Positions 1-11,437 of a stretch of 64,000 nt of DNA are shown piece by piece. Source of the stretch: Dysidea avara (lineage: Eukaryota; Porifera; Demospongiae; Dictyoceratida; Dysideidae); NCBI RefSeq assembly GCF_963678975.1, contig NC_089273.1, positions 6,944,614 through 7,008,613 on the forward strand, written 5' to 3'. A program made the position numbers and the translations under genes. How positions within the stretch are numbered: the first letter of the stretch is position 1; each line of letters begins with the position of its first letter. Below the pieces are notes generated by a model that saw only the letters and a list, made by a program, of their open reading frames with translations, did not search any database and was not told the DNA's origin.

Positions 1-128
1 TTATACAACCAATGACAAGAATTGATTCTTATCTATATTCCTTCTTTCCCTCCGCTATCAAACTCTGGAATTCTCTACCCCAACACGTGATTGACTCTAA
101 GGACATTGATCAATTAAGCAAAGACTAG
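1..128 (+). mobile_element. 3' end of a non-LTR retrotransposon reverse-transcriptase ORF (partial)
   Basis: An open frame enters at the window edge and ends at TAG 126-128. Its last residues include YSFFPSAIKLWNSLP, the tail typical of LINE-type ORF2 proteins in invertebrates (aromatic-FP-x-x-I-x-x-W-N-x-LP), followed by a short variable end. The enzyme would copy element RNA at the target site, but only about the last 38 codons are present. The next ~100 bases (to about 235) would be the 3' UTR; no clear poly-A tail is visible. The assignment rests on this motif alone. The clade cannot be told. Confidence 0.6.
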
Positions 129-700
129 CTGGTCTAGCAACAATATATGTTAATATTGATTAAGCTATTTGTAATTTGTTTGTTTGTTTGTGATCTGTGC
201 ATCATACTCTTTTCAGAGGTCTGTACAGTAATAATATAACAAAGCAATTAGCTAGATTTGAGCAGTTACCAACATAATAACTTGACCTAATACATCCTAT
301 GTATGTTCAATAGTAATGAGACTTGACGCAAGGCAGTGCACATCACTACAGCTGGCCACAAGTGCATTACACAATCAAGGTATTAGCCAAACTATTGCTA
401 CCTTTGCCATTGTATAGAAATTGGAAACAGTGTCAGGAGATGCTATGTGCAGTATATTGTAGCTTTCTTGCAAAAGACGTAGCCAGGTGCATTGTTCTGA
501 ATGGCAAACAAACTATAGCTAGCTTTGTGCTAGATATTTTGCAGTCGATGAACCCAGGACTGAACGTACAGATTGCCATTTGTTATAATTAGCTATGTTT
601 CTGTATGTTGTTCATATTAAACTTAATTTTCTTACTAATAAAGGGGAATAACTATTGCTAATCCAACAACTGAATGTGTTACTGTATAATACTCTCAATA
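129..700. other. AT-rich stretch without a recognised gene
   Basis: The likely LINE 3' UTR is followed by unique-looking AT-rich DNA. An 89-codon open frame at 323-592 has no recognisable motif and no flanking splice signals that I trust, so I leave it unannotated. Confidence 0.4.
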
Positions 701-703
701 GCA

Positions 704-736
704 GCTTGACGTATTATATTGAAATACGTCAAGCGA
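704..736. repeat. Short perfect hairpin
   Basis: A 13-base inverted repeat (TTGACGTATT... with its complement) surrounds a short AT loop. It is probably the remnant of a foldback element. Confidence 0.5.
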
Positions 737-907
737 TTAGCCAATAGAATTAGTATTACACTTGTTTGTCAAGGTTCCATGACAAAAATCTATAATACTA
801 ATTTGATTGGCTAAAATAGTGTGGTGTGTTTATATTAGAAGTAAATGTCCGATTTGACAACTATTGTTACCATAGTGATAGATGCCCCCAAGGCATGACA
901 CAACATG

Positions 908-1048
908 GTTGCTTAGCAACGGTTGCTAGGTAACAGTTGCTAAGGTAAAAGTCATTTTGAGACTATAGCAACGGTTGCCAGGCAACGGTTGCTAAATGTG
1001 ATTGGTCTTTTGCAGTGGTTATTTTTTGAATTTCTGTTGCCTAGTAAC
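908..1048. promoter_or_regulatory. Cluster of four X-box-like (RFX-type) palindromes with an ATTGG box
   Basis: Four 13-mers of the form GTTGCY-N-RGYAAC or close variants occur at 908-920 (GTTGCTTAGCAAC), 922-934 (GTTGCTAGGTAAC), 974-986 (GTTGCCAGGCAAC) and 1036-1048 (GTTGCCTAGTAAC). Half-sites lie at 936-948 and near 988. An inverted CCAAT box (ATTGG) is at 1001-1005. This imperfect-palindrome form is the binding site known for RFX factors, which control ciliary genes in animals. No gene start is recognised nearby, and repeats containing GTTGCTAGGCAAC can spread as minisatellites, so function is inference. Confidence 0.4.
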
Positions 1049-1078
1049 AGTTGCTATGGTTGTCGGATTAATTTGCAA

Positions 1079-1227
1079 TAGGACGGATGGCTGTGGTATT
1101 CGGGATTAATAGTTTTCGCACTGTAAACAGGAAGGAAATAGTGCTCGGCTTTGCCTCGCACTATTTTACTCCTTCCTGTTTACAATGCTCGCACTATTAA
1201 TCCCGAATACCACAGCCATCCGTCCTA
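1079..1227. mobile_element. 149-bp foldback element (MITE-like hairpin)
   Basis: The ends are perfect inverted repeats starting TAGGACGGATGG. The two arms pair almost along their full length, with small interruptions and a loop near 1145-1160. It has no coding capacity. The sequence GCTCGGCTTTGCCTCGCAC lies at the turn. Confidence 0.75.
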
Positions 1228-2640
1228 TTACATATACTAATAGAAATCAAGCAGATAAAATAATGACATTGTATGTCATGTGTTAAGTGCACTGGAATTC
1301 CTCAATTGGGTACTGGACAAGCTAATTAGGTGTGTAAATGTTTGATTTCATTAGTCAAAGATGTTTTGTGACAATGAATCCCACAGGAAAATAACTCCAA
1401 GAAAACAGAATGTTGATAGGTAGGAATATAGAGTTAATTGGAATGTCGGACATCACTGAAATAAATGGTGAAAAATCTTATTGTTATATATAAAGACATA
1501 TGTAACATGGCAACAAATTCAGGGGTACCATTAGGTGATATAGCCACCAGCCACTAAGGAGCCAGCTCAGCCCTGTATGTACTCTCTTGTCTGGACTACA
1601 TGCCCTCAATAATATTACAATTTCAAATAACAAAGTTTTAAATTACTTCCACTCATGCAGATCTTTTAATTTGCTAGTGCTTTGTAGTATACAATGATGG
1701 TCAATACAATATCTTATTCATTGTTTAATCAAAAGATTGAACATACACAGTGCACTATTAATAGAATAATTGTGGACATGAGTTGCACATGCTTGTCCTA
1801 GATATTACAACATTCTATGTATCATCACTACTGCACTCATGCATCAAGCTCTATTAACCAGATGATTTGGCTGCACACAACTGCATGCATAAAAATCAAA
1901 ATCACTCATGACACAGCCTTAAGTGACTAACCAGTTTGGCAATTGTTTCAACTAGTGCTGTTCCAAAATGCTGACAGTGCCACAGAGGAGTTAAGGATAT
2001 GTAACACCTCTGATCTCGTTTTGAAAAGTTACAGGAGGACTTAAATGTGTTTTACCACTGGAGCCTCAATAATCAGTTATACTTTGGTGTACCCAAATGA
2101 ATTTTACTAGGTTACCACACCTCAAATTGTCTACCTCATACTACCTTTGAGACACTAAACTTGTTACAACCCCAACTCGTAAAGATCCTGGAATCACAGT
2201 ATAGTCAACTTTATCCTGCACTATGACCAAATTATTGGTAAAGCTTACAAAAGTTTCAATTTTAACTATAAAACATTCAAAAGGTCTCCTGCCCTTCCAA
2301 TTCATGCCAAGAAAATTATATTTTTCACTTATGAGATCCAAATTAACTTACTGCTCACACCCTACTTGCTGAAAGACATATCAAAGTAGAGTGATTAGTA
2401 TGACTCTCCCGCTCCTTCTTCCCTTAAATTAAAGTCTCTCCCACACATGTGCACAATACCCAAACTCACAATTCATACACAGTACACACACATAATAATT
2501 TGTATTGAACGAAGGATATTTTATTTGATTTCCCAAGTACACCATAACTGATTGTACTCTTGTTGTGGCCTACTATAACCATTATCATCAGTTGGGATAG
2601 GCATCAGAAAATGATTGTGCATCTACATTCATCGAATGTT
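1228..2640. other. AT-rich DNA without a recognised gene
   Basis: No open frame with domain content, no tRNA-like cloverleaf and no obvious tandem repeats were seen. The 66-codon antisense frame at 2141-2341 looks incidental. Confidence 0.4.
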
Positions 2641-2644
2641 TTAA

Positions 2645-2915
2645 TTATACACAGCATAATTTATACACAAATATAATATATTATACTGACTGTATTTATT
2701 TCGTCTATGTTTTGGTGTTGGAACAAATTTTACCTAAGCTCAAACAAAAACAGATCACAGGCCCCAATAGTGAATAACATTGAAGCCATTTATAGATTTG
2801 AGGTCCATTTTGTCTTGATATAGTGAGTTTTTTAAAATACTTGTTCCAATGCTGACTAAAGGTGGGGCTAGTACAGGTAATATTGGAACACTATTTTTGC
2901 TGTGATAATGGAACT
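2645..2915 (-). mobile_element. Dispersed foldback element, family G (reverse copy)
   Basis: This stretch matches, in reverse complement, the element at 57,970-58,229. Shared blocks include the TGCTGTG end, the GGTGTTGGAACAA region and the segment around TTCACTATTGGGG. The 58-kb copy is delimited by an empty site, which identifies this one as a mobile unit. An antisense frame at 2755-3075 overlaps it and is not regarded as a gene. Confidence 0.55.
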
Positions 2916-4490
2916 GATTATTACTGAAATTTACCCTCATTAAGGTGTAGAGATATAACTTTTTCAACATTTCTATATAATTATATAATTCCATGTACTT
3001 ATGTTGTGTACTGTAAAAATAACCAATACCTTTGAGCATTGCTAAAAACATACAACCAAAACGACAGCATTCCAAATAAGGATTGTATTTGAGGTGTACA
3101 TGTGTCTGTTTTTTTATTAGAGAATACAGGTACTTACTGACTGTGTTAGAGTAAGTGACTGCCCTATTAGACTATCTGGATCTTTGTAAATACCCACTCA
3201 AGAGACTCATCACAACAATACGTACATGTTTCTGAAAGTGTGTAGCTATTGTGTGTGTTTTGCAATTGTCTAGATTAGATGGACTGCCGGTGCACCACTC
3301 CCAGCACCAGTTGGCATCTGCTGGACAACTAAAAGACCAAAGTTTGGACTCATCAAAGTAACCCATCTCTGGAGAGATGTCAGCAGATCATAGTGAGATG
3401 GACCTGCTACCACGGATGCACACTGTCGCCGAGTGCAACAGAGTGTTCATCTTATTCCATTTTATGCCTTCTATTGAATGCATGCATTCAAAGCATTACA
3501 AATCTTGATTATAATAATATACCCAAGCCTAAATTTATAAACATGTATGAGAAGTGCAACAATTTGGTGCAGGTGGTTGATCAGTTTTACATCTATAATA
3601 AGAAACAACAGTCACACCCATTGAGGGAAGCCCCACTTATTTATAATCATATTTGAGGTTTGCAGTGTGTTGACTCCCTTTGAATTATCTGCTAGAAGGT
3701 CTCAACCATTTTAGAGAACCTACCCAGAGGTCTCGATCTCGTTGTGGACTTAAAGACCTCGTTATCTCTGAAGATTTTATGCGTACCCTTTTTGATAGCA
3801 GTCATGTAATGGATCATTTATGATCTAAATCCAGAGCATGCTCATGTCTTACCAAGTGCAAGACACACATTACCACTATTGCCACAAACATTAAGTATCA
3901 CACTTCCTCATGTCTTCAGAACTTGTAAGCTCCTGGTATAACTTGTCCCTTATGCAGGCATCATCACTTAAACTATATAGATCTACAATAATGATGTAAC
4001 GTTATTGTGATTGCTATAGTGCACTGTGTTTCTTATGAACAAAGATGTTGTAAAGGGCATGGGAGTAGTTGGTTTCACATTGCCATAGTAAATTAAGGAA
4101 TGATGCGTTAGGTGATTAAGCCTGTTTAAGTTACAAGGATCAATATGATCTGTAAACTGGTAAATTTGTGTTGTAAACACTGGTACTCCCACACAGATTG
4201 CTAGTCTTGTGTGAGGTATGTGGCTACCACAGACTGAGACACTATTTGATGCTGGTGTGACTAAACTGTATTGTAGTTTTCATACTCCAGTTTAGACACT
4301 TAGAATTCTACTTCATTGTAAGGCAGCATTTGAAAAAGAAAACTAATGAATGGTGGTCTACAGGCACAAATGCCGTAGTAATATTAGGAAACTAGACTTA
4401 CAGTAAGTGGTCTCACCAGCCAGCCTGTATTTTTCTTTGGTCGTCTTTTTCCAGACAAATGACAGAATAATAAATACAATTAGGCTGGCA
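2916..4490. other. Repeat-derived and unique AT-rich DNA, no gene recognised
   Basis: The stretch contains the dispersed short motif GACTG...CTATTAGA (around 3135-3180), seen many times in this window near foldback elements. It also holds short open frames at 3172-3366, 3393-3656 and 3983-4192 with no family features. Confidence 0.35.
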
Positions 4491-4496
4491 AGACTA

Positions 4497-4751
4497 TATG
4501 TGACCGGGCCTGCGAAAATAGGGCATGTGGGCACAAACTACACCCCATCACTGTACAGGTCATATCTCAGTACTGGAACAGAATATTTGTATTCTGTAAC
4601 TTGCACCAGTGTCAATTAAATGCTTACTAACTGCTGAAAATTGCTTTGCCATAGCATAATGGTACAAAACGTTATGAACGATAGAAGTTTGAAAAAGTAT
4701 GCAAAAATCATGTGCCCACATGCCCTATTTTTGCAGGCCCAGTCACATATA
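4497..4751. mobile_element. MITE family A, copy 1
   Basis: A ~255-bp element with long terminal inverted repeats, GTGACYGGGCCTGCGAAAAT at the left and its complement at the right. The interior reads through CATATCTCAGTAYTGGAACA. Further copies or remnants are at 5,620, 29,637, 31,819, 54,068, 56,508, 61,039 and 63,631. It is non-coding; the 70-codon frame across it is incidental. Confidence 0.8.
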
Positions 4752-4829
4752 GAATGTGCTCCTGTTTAACAAATGGAAAAGCTGTACATGTCACCAATGT
4801 TCATTGGAATAGATTGATAGGCTGATAGA

Positions 4830-5950
4830 GATAGTGAAAGCAGTAATGCTGTTAAGACTGCCTGGATACAGACTTTATTGTAACAGATTGTTTACACAAC
4901 TGCTGCTGTAGAATACATCATCATCATCATCCATGCAAATAGTCAATTTTGTTAGTCTTTTCTGAAGAACTAAAAATAGCAGGAAACATATGCATGCTAA
5001 TAATGGTGGTTTGCTTTTTCTTTGGAAACCATGACAGTAACTTGGTGTGACATAAATTGTAGGAAACGAGCTCTCGGTATATGATCAGTTTCCACTTTCT
5101 AGAGAAATCTGTTGAACATTAAGAACAAATCCCTAGGAGTGTATATACCACACTATTGAGGAAGTGTTTTATATGACTTCCATGTTTGGTCTGTTGATTC
5201 AGGGAAATTGTTATGCTAAGATTTAGAGTATTACCATGATCATGTGTACAGTATGATTTTACATCAAGGATAAAGGTTGAGTTCATACTGTAACAGACAA
5301 GATGATCATGACATTTTTTCCAATAAAATCAACAATGACATTCATACGTACAGTATATTCAACTTGTTATCATAGTCACTATAATATTATTTCTGTAAAA
5401 ATAATAAGTTTTGATGATAATTTTATCACCACATGAGATAAGTATTTTGTCCTTACAGCACAAATCTTGTTTAGGCATTCTTGTCTATATAGTTATAATG
5501 TCTCAATCTTGTAACAAACTGAGAGGGTTCAGGATATTCTCAGAGTAGTGAAGTTGCTATGAATGTGGTACCGCTGGTATGAACTTTAGTCATGACTATA
5601 TAATTGCATATAATAAATTATGTGACTATGCCTGTGAAAATAGGGCATGGGCACAAACTACACCCTGTCACTCTACAGGTCATATCTCAGTATTGGAACA
5701 CAATATTTGCATTTTGTAACTTACATCATAAATCTGGCAAATATATGCTTACTAGCTAAATGCTGAAAGTTGCATTGCCATAGCATAATGGTACAAAAAG
5801 TTATGAGTGATGAAAGTTTTAAAAAGTAGGCAAAATCATGTGCCCACATGCCCTATTTTCGCAGGCCCAGTCAAATATATAGACTTGTCCTCTGGTATGG
5901 ATAGTACTAAGAATTAATATAGTCACCAAACCTTATAAGTGTTTACTCTT
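4830..5950. repeat. Inverted duplication arm P1 (partner at 23,740-24,760)
   Basis: This ~1.1-kb block recurs in reverse complement at 23,740-24,760. Examples are the shared stretch around CTGCCTGGATACAGACT, the TTTCCACTTTCTAGAGAA block and the CCAAACCTTATAAGTGTTTA end. P1 carries a MITE A copy that P2 lacks, and P2 carries a SINE-like insertion that P1 lacks, so both inserted after duplication. Confidence 0.7.
5620..5877. mobile_element. MITE family A, copy 2
   Basis: It has the same inverted ends and interior as the copy at 4,497, sits inside duplication arm P1 and is absent at the matching place in arm P2 (near 23,825). Confidence 0.75.
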
Positions 5951-7440
5951 CTTGTAGCTATAACTTCTTGATATTACAACACTTTTGTGTGCATTAGTTT
6001 GTTCATTATTGTTGGTAGAGTTTTGAATGTAAAAATTATTGACACTACTCTTGCTCGATTATAACTATGAGATCCACAACTGCAAGACGAAGTGACTGAT
6101 CATTATTAAATCCTTTTGTCATAGGCTAGGTATTGAACCATCACTGTTTGTTTCAGGGATATACAGTATGGCCACAAACTATTAGCAATAATTTTAAATA
6201 CATTAGCAATACATGCCAGAGCCTTTGACAAAAGCCCTCCAGCATGCAGCTGAACTACAATAGGATAACACTATAGTTACATGTACGGCCAAAACAGCAA
6301 TAACTGATGCCTACAGATTTGAATATATATTCAGCATAATTTTTACTACAGTATCATGCATATTCATTGTCATCACATCAGGAAGTACGTCCCTCGGTAA
6401 TGCCATTGCTTGGTATAGCCGGCATAATTATATTACAGTCCATTGAACATTTATCACAGATAGCTAAATGGAAAAAATGGCAGGCAAAACAAAAAAAGCT
6501 TATACTCACCTATACTATAGTATTATTGCTACTACTTTCAGGAAAATAAAAAGGCTAAAGCCTGCATGGTTCACTGATCCCTGGTTTTTTAAAAAATGGA
6601 TGTATACAGTGTTCACTAAAATGAGGACTACAGCATGTGGGGTCACACTATGAACATGCAGTTCATGTTGATAATACTCTGATGCACATGCAGTCAATGA
6701 ATTACTGGTTTTGATAGTTAGCTACTGGCCATGGGTGGTTTTGAGATTCAATACAAGAATGATCAACCTCAGATGGTATCACTCCAAATTGTTAGCTACC
6801 TTCAAATGCTAAAGAGCCACATAGCTATAGCTAGCTAGCTAAATTCACAACATGAATGTTTTGCTAAACCTATAAGGAAAATCATTAGCTGGCTTCAGAC
6901 AACGACAAGCTTTAGTACAATCCGGCATTTCTTCACAACTATTACGGAAAACAATGTGGTAGCTACGTGCGCATAGATAGCTGCAACCATGGGATATCGA
7001 AAACAATGTCGCCTGTAACGACTCACCACAAACAGATCTTTGTAAACTCATTGACACACTCTCATATAGCTAATACACGTCATATTGGGGACTGGTAGCT
7101 TACTGTTAACAGAGAAAGGAATTCGCTAGTAACAACTCGAAAAGTGACGTGGCGTGATGAAAGTTAACCAGGCGTTTCATTATCACTCTGAAAAAGCTCC
7201 GGGTGGCAGAACAACTTTGCAATCGAACTACCCGAATATTTCGAGGGGAAATGTAGGTATATGTACACTGTAAAGTTTATTATTATTATTATTATTATTA
7301 TAAAATTTTTCGAGGTTGAGCAACGTTGATAAAAATATGCGGATTTGCAAATGCAATTATGGAGGATCGGGAATAAAATTTTCGCTGGTAACCGATAAAT
7401 CAGCGAAATCCCCCCCCCCCCCTCGAAATAATTATTTAGA
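5951..7440. other. AT-rich DNA upstream of the signal-peptide exon, no gene recognised
   Basis: Only short frames without domains occur (6367-6549, 6468-6653, 6845-7057). A (TTA)n microsatellite lies at 7,278-7,302 and a run of ten or more C at 7,411-7,422. GC content rises from about 7,100, which could mark a promoter region for the exon at 7,761, but I see no convincing core promoter. Confidence 0.35.
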
Positions 7441-7445
7441 CTATA

Positions 7446-7530
7446 CGGTACCAGACCCTCTCGCAGCTACTGAGGCGCTTATAATCAATTGATAAGCGCC
7501 GCGGGAAGAGTGGGTCTGGCCACACGAGAC
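7446..7530. mobile_element. Short palindromic element with CCAGACCC ends
   Basis: It is bounded by CCAGACCCTC on the left and GGGTCTGGCCACACGAGAC on the right, with a GGCGCTTATAATCAATTGAT inner palindrome. The outer sequence matches the ends of the larger element at 7,988-8,526, so the two appear related. Confidence 0.55.
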
Positions 7531-7760
7531 TATACAGCCGGATACTAGAGCTCTGGCCGGATACGTATCATAGTATAATAAGATCATCACTGAATCCAGA
7601 AATCATTTAATTTTGGGCAGTGGTTACTGAACCAAGTCGGTTCAATAAGCCGGACTCGCTATCGAACCGACAGTAAAACTTAATTTTAATACTCGAAAGT
7701 CAACGGAAACTAGACGTACTGTATAGTGGATAGCTACAGAGGAAGAATTGTAGTAAAATC

Positions 7761-7852
7761 ATGTTCACCCTTTCTCAAAGATGGAGACGATTTTGGATGC
7801 TCCTTTGCTTGATTTTCTGCTTTGTTAATGATTCACAACAACAACAACAACG
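7761..7852 (+). CDS. Exon 1 of proposed Frizzled-CRD receptor: signal peptide
   Basis: ATG at 7,761 opens 30 codons. Basic residues (RWRR) are followed by a hydrophobic core FWMLLCLIFCFV and then a Gln run, which is a secretory signal peptide. The exon stops at CG|GTGAGT (donor 7,853), leaving two bases, so the intron is phase 2. Both Frizzled-CRD exons, at 21,633 and 27,438, begin with one base followed by the first domain cysteine, which is the only phase that joins to this donor. An arginine codon forms at the joint in either case. The base at -3 of the ATG is a purine. The linkage over 13.8 or 19.6 kb is inference from phase and logic; RNA evidence would settle it. An unrelated exon between could also be the true partner. 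Confidence 0.55.
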
Positions 7853-7913
7853 GTGAGTTACTTAGTCATAATATTCGGAGATAGCAGCAACCGTCGTAGC
7901 TACGATCTTCATC

Positions 7914-7916
<3 letters not shown>

Positions 7917-7986
<70 letters not shown>
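7917..7986. repeat. (GT)n microsatellite
   Basis: About 35 uninterrupted GT units directly follow the exon 1 donor region. The antisense Thr-His run that it creates is not a protein. The element at 7,988-8,526 sits immediately next to it, and the tract resumes as GTGTGCATGTGC on the other side. Confidence 0.95.
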
Positions 7987-7987
<1 letters not shown>

Positions 7988-7988
<1 letters not shown>

Positions 7989-8526
7989 GTCTCGCGTGGC
8001 CAGACCGCTTTTTTCTCTTTGTCATTGGGTAGGGAGAAAAAAGGGTCTGGAATACTTCGAATCCCACAATCGTCTTGACACATCATGAGGCTACGTCACA
8101 AGTATGCAACCCATTCGCTTATATTATTGTTATATTTATTACTGTGCAGCAATCAAAAGATTATAACGCACAGGTGTGATCATAAAAGTTACTTAAGTTA
8201 TTACAAAACTCATTAGGGGTAGAGGAATGCTTAAACCCCATTGTAGCAAGAATACCACAGCACAACAATAAGCAAAGAATCAACTTACCTAAACAACTAA
8301 TAATCGAAACAGTCTATCATAGCTTCAAAGGCAGCTTTAGATGCTGATAGAGGTTTATAAATACGCTTGTAATTGATTGATGCAAGCGGCTGCTATTTGA
8401 AAATTCCGGCTTACACCTAATTATCCAGGGAGTGCCAAGACAAGTTGCGGGATTTGAACTGTTCCAGACCCTTTTTTCTCCCTACCCAATGACAAAGAGA
8501 AAAAAGCGGTCTGGCCACACAAGACT
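7988..8526. mobile_element. 540-bp TIR element inserted in a GT microsatellite
   Basis: Terminal inverted repeats of about 60 bases begin AGTCTYGYGTGGCCAGACCG and include TTGTCATTGGGTAGGGAG. The interior (about 8,060-8,455) has no coding frame. GT-rich DNA lies on both sides, suggesting insertion into one repeat tract. It is a non-autonomous DNA transposon of uncertain superfamily. Confidence 0.75.
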
Positions 8527-9540
8527 GTGTGCATGTGCTTTCATGCGTGCGTGCGTGCATGTGTGTGGCATGTGTGTAAGGGCAAATTTGCATACTGTGT
8601 ACGAACTATGATTGCTAGCTATACTATAAAAACGAAGTGTGAGAGAAAGCAATAACTCAAATTACTTTACTACAAATCTAATGCATTACCTAAGTAATAA
8701 AGGAATCAATATTAAGTAGTTTTATTACTACAATATTACTAATCCACTGAGTAATGCCTAGCCACAACAAAGTAACAAACCCAGCCTCAAATTAATGAAT
8801 GAAGCTTATTAACCGGTCACTTGAATACAATTATAAACAAGATTTATACATTGTCCAACAACGGATCATGTACCATGAAACCACCTAACTTCAAAGGAGA
8901 ATTTCAGGGTACATATCTCGTAAACCCTGGCTGGCCATGGTTTAACTTAAATGTACCATGGCCTTGATATGTGATGAGGCAATGTTGTTTGTTTTTATAA
9001 GAATCCTGGCAGTATTCGATTGTGGGAGTTTATTATTGCTCACGTGATGAAAACCATGAACCCAATTTTGCATTCTAAAGCACTCAGATGGAGGCGATTC
9101 GACACCCTTACCACCGTATGAGTTGACAAATGGAAGCTTAAGGTGAGAACTGGTGTCATGGTTAATTCACAATCGCGTGTCCATGTATTTAATTACATAC
9201 CATGCCTACTTTTCGTATATCACGAGGTAACCACTCTACAGTGAAGCTTACCTCTCTAGATGTTTAGAAAATGTTGTAAACAGTGGTTAAACGATGTAGC
9301 AACTTTGAAACATCTGTTAAATCGCAAAATTGAGTGTTTCCATAATATTCATAGGATTTTCCTGTTTATGTTAACAAACGTAACTACAATGTTACTTGCT
9401 GCTGACCCATAATCGAATTTTACAAGACTGTCTATATAATAAATCCAGCGTGTTGCATCGTATTGGCTTGGGTGATTAGTCGCCCACCACAGTAGGCTAT
9501 TAGCCTACATGGTACATATCAGTTGTGGGTACATGATACA
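8527..9540. other. Intron 1 sequence, no gene recognised
   Basis: GT-rich and GCGT-rich DNA up to about 8,575 is followed by AT-rich sequence without domain-bearing frames, continuing to the BEL/Pao insertion point. Confidence 0.35.
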
Positions 9541-9545
9541 ACTAT
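9541..9545. repeat. Target-site duplication of the BEL/Pao element (left)
   Basis: ACTAT here is repeated at 15,535-15,539, exactly outside the two LTRs. A 5-bp duplication is usual for LTR retrotransposons. Confidence 0.9.
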
Positions 9546-9750
9546 TGTGAGGAAATGTCATGGTAAGAACACTGGTTTGCTCAATACGCGTAGGATTACT
9601 CGGGAGGAAGACGATACAAATACCACACTACAACTCTTAATGATCACATGTACAAGCGTGGCATAATCACGTGATTACAATCTATAAATAACTTACATTA
9701 CGTATTCTACAATTACTACTAATAATAAATGTTACTAGTTCATCTCGACA
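9546..9750 (-). repeat. 3' LTR of the BEL/Pao element
   Basis: 205 bp beginning TG and ending CA. The last five residues and the stop codon of the integrase frame lie inside it (stop at 9,735-9,737). The partner at 15,330-15,534 has the same length. Confidence 0.93.
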
Positions 9751-11390
9751 TCCTCCGGGGGGGCGCGTAGAATTTTGGTCCACTCTGAAACTTGCATTCT
9801 TCCCCTTCTGGCTGCATCTCTCTGGGGACGACTATCAGGTAAAGTGGAGGAGTCGGTAGAACATCTCTTGCTGCTACAAGTAGAATCATCAGATTCTGCA
9901 TTGGTCACTTCAGGTACAGTAGAATCCACATTAGTGTTGACTTCTAGTGGGTATAACTTAGTGATCGGTCTGTTTGTTTTACCGGTTGAGGTGCGTATGT
10001 TTGCTGCACGAATCAGTCCATCACCACCAGGTATCAACTCTTCAATGACGGCTAATCTCCAGTCCACACGGGGTTTATCATCATGTATTAACACAATGTC
10101 ACCTGTCTTGACCTTCTGTTGGTTGTTGCCGGAAGTCTTATGGGATTCTCTTAACGATGTCAGATATTCATGCTTCCATCTGGAACGAAAATGTTCTATG
10201 ATCAGTGCCTGTTTCTTAGCTCTCTTCCGGATCTGTGCTTCATCTCCAATAGTAGGATCTGTCAGTTCATCTTCCTCAACATATCTGTAGGGTAGAGAGG
10301 TAATTCGTCTTCCATAAAGCAAATCAGCTGGTGTTAACGGATCTGGGTCACGGACATCACTTGAGACATAGGTGAGCGGTCGGTCATTTAGAATGGCTTC
10401 AATTTCTACCACTAGAGTTTGTAGGGTTAGGAGATTAATGTGTGCTCTGCCCAAGACTTTCTTAAGGCAGCTCTTCGTTAGCCCGATCAACCTCTCCCAG
10501 AACCCCCCATACCAGGGGGCCCTCTTTGGTATGAACTTCCAGGTTATTCCTTGTTTACTCAGAGTGTTTGCTAGATCTATTGAATTGAACAGCTCAGTTA
10601 ATTCCTCCGCAGCCGACAGGTAAGTGGATGATGCATTGTCGGAAATAACAATTTGAGGTAAACCCTTGCGACTGGTAAATCTGCGAAAAGCAAGTAAAAA
10701 TGTTTCAGTTGACAGATCGGTGACTACTTCCAGGTGTATAGCTCTGGTTGTGGCGCACGTAAATAAACAGATATAAACTTTCACCTCATCTCTGCCTTGT
10801 TGGACATAGAGTGCCCCAGTGAAGTCTACTCCAGATACTGTAAATGGGGGTAAATCTTGTGTTCTAGATTGCGGAAGAGGTGCTGGATCTGGTGCCATGT
10901 ATGGCTTTCCTTGATGTCTCTTACATATGGTACAGTAGCGCAGTAAGCTTTTAACATATTGTCTTGCTGTGGGAATCCAATACTCTTGTCTTATGGCAGT
11001 AACTGTGCTATTGACACCAGTGTGGCACAGTTTGATGTGAGTATTGAGTACGATGAGAGCGGTAAGATGGTGTTTAGGTGGTAATAGGTACGGAAACTTG
11101 GTAAGTTGACTCAGTGGTGCATTATGAATTCTCCCTCCACATCGGATAAAACCATCATCATCAAGGAAAAGGCGTAACTGTCGCAGCAATGTCAATTGTT
11201 TGCTTCTTTTGGAAGTGGACATGAGACTGGATATCTGTTTTCCGTACACTTGAAGTTGACAGCTCTTCACCCATTTCATCTTAGCATGATACAGTTCTTG
11301 TGGTGTCAGCGTTCCTGTTTGCTTGGTTACACCAGGTTTACAGTTTGCTATGAAACGGGACATAAGCAGTGGTGACAATAAGCTTACCAA
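9735..11390 (-). CDS. BEL/Pao integrase region of Pol
   Basis: A 551-codon frame for the enzyme that inserts the element cDNA. An HHCC zinc-binding domain uses His118, His123, Cys153 and Cys156. The catalytic core carries Asp189 (in GVDFTG), Asp251 (in ISDNAS) and Glu299 (in GGFWERLIG), a complete DDE triad. A C-terminal domain with GDIVLIHDD and a KLYPLE end is usual in this family. It is not an independent gene: the first residues have no ATG, and the frame joins the upstream RNase H through a short stretch readable only in a third frame (about 11,350-11,460). Pol is therefore split by two frame changes. A Ser/Thr-rich tail runs into the LTR. Confidence 0.9.
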   Translation of the reverse strand: MVSLLSPLLMSRFIANCKPGVTKQTGTLTPQELYHAKMKWVKSCQLQVYGKQISSLMSTSKRSKQLTLLRQLRLFLDDDGFIRCGGRIHNAPLSQLTKFPYLLPPKHHLTALIVLNTHIKLCHTGVNSTVTAIRQEYWIPTARQYVKSLLRYCTICKRHQGKPYMAPDPAPLPQSRTQDLPPFTVSGVDFTGALYVQQGRDEVKVYICLFTCATTRAIHLEVVTDLSTETFLLAFRRFTSRKGLPQIVISDNASSTYLSAAEELTELFNSIDLANTLSKQGITWKFIPKRAPWYGGFWERLIGLTKSCLKKVLGRAHINLLTLQTLVVEIEAILNDRPLTYVSSDVRDPDPLTPADLLYGRRITSLPYRYVEEDELTDPTIGDEAQIRKRAKKQALIIEHFRSRWKHEYLTSLRESHKTSGNNQQKVKTGDIVLIHDDKPRVDWRLAVIEELIPGGDGLIRAANIRTSTGKTNRPITKLYPLEVNTNVDSTVPEVTNAESDDSTCSSKRCSTDSSTLPDSRPQRDAARRGRMQVSEWTKILRAPPEDVEMN

Positions 11391-11437
11391 GTCTGCTGAA
11401 CTTCTTCAGATCAATGACACAGTGTAGTCCCAATGGT

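Noticed and set aside
7862..8086. Antisense frame with a long Thr-His repeat
   Set aside because: It is the translation of the (GT)n microsatellite plus an element end, with no other protein features.
9775..10623. Plus-strand open frames opposite the integrase
   Set aside because: They are shadows of the antisense integrase coding frame, which has clear catalytic motifs.
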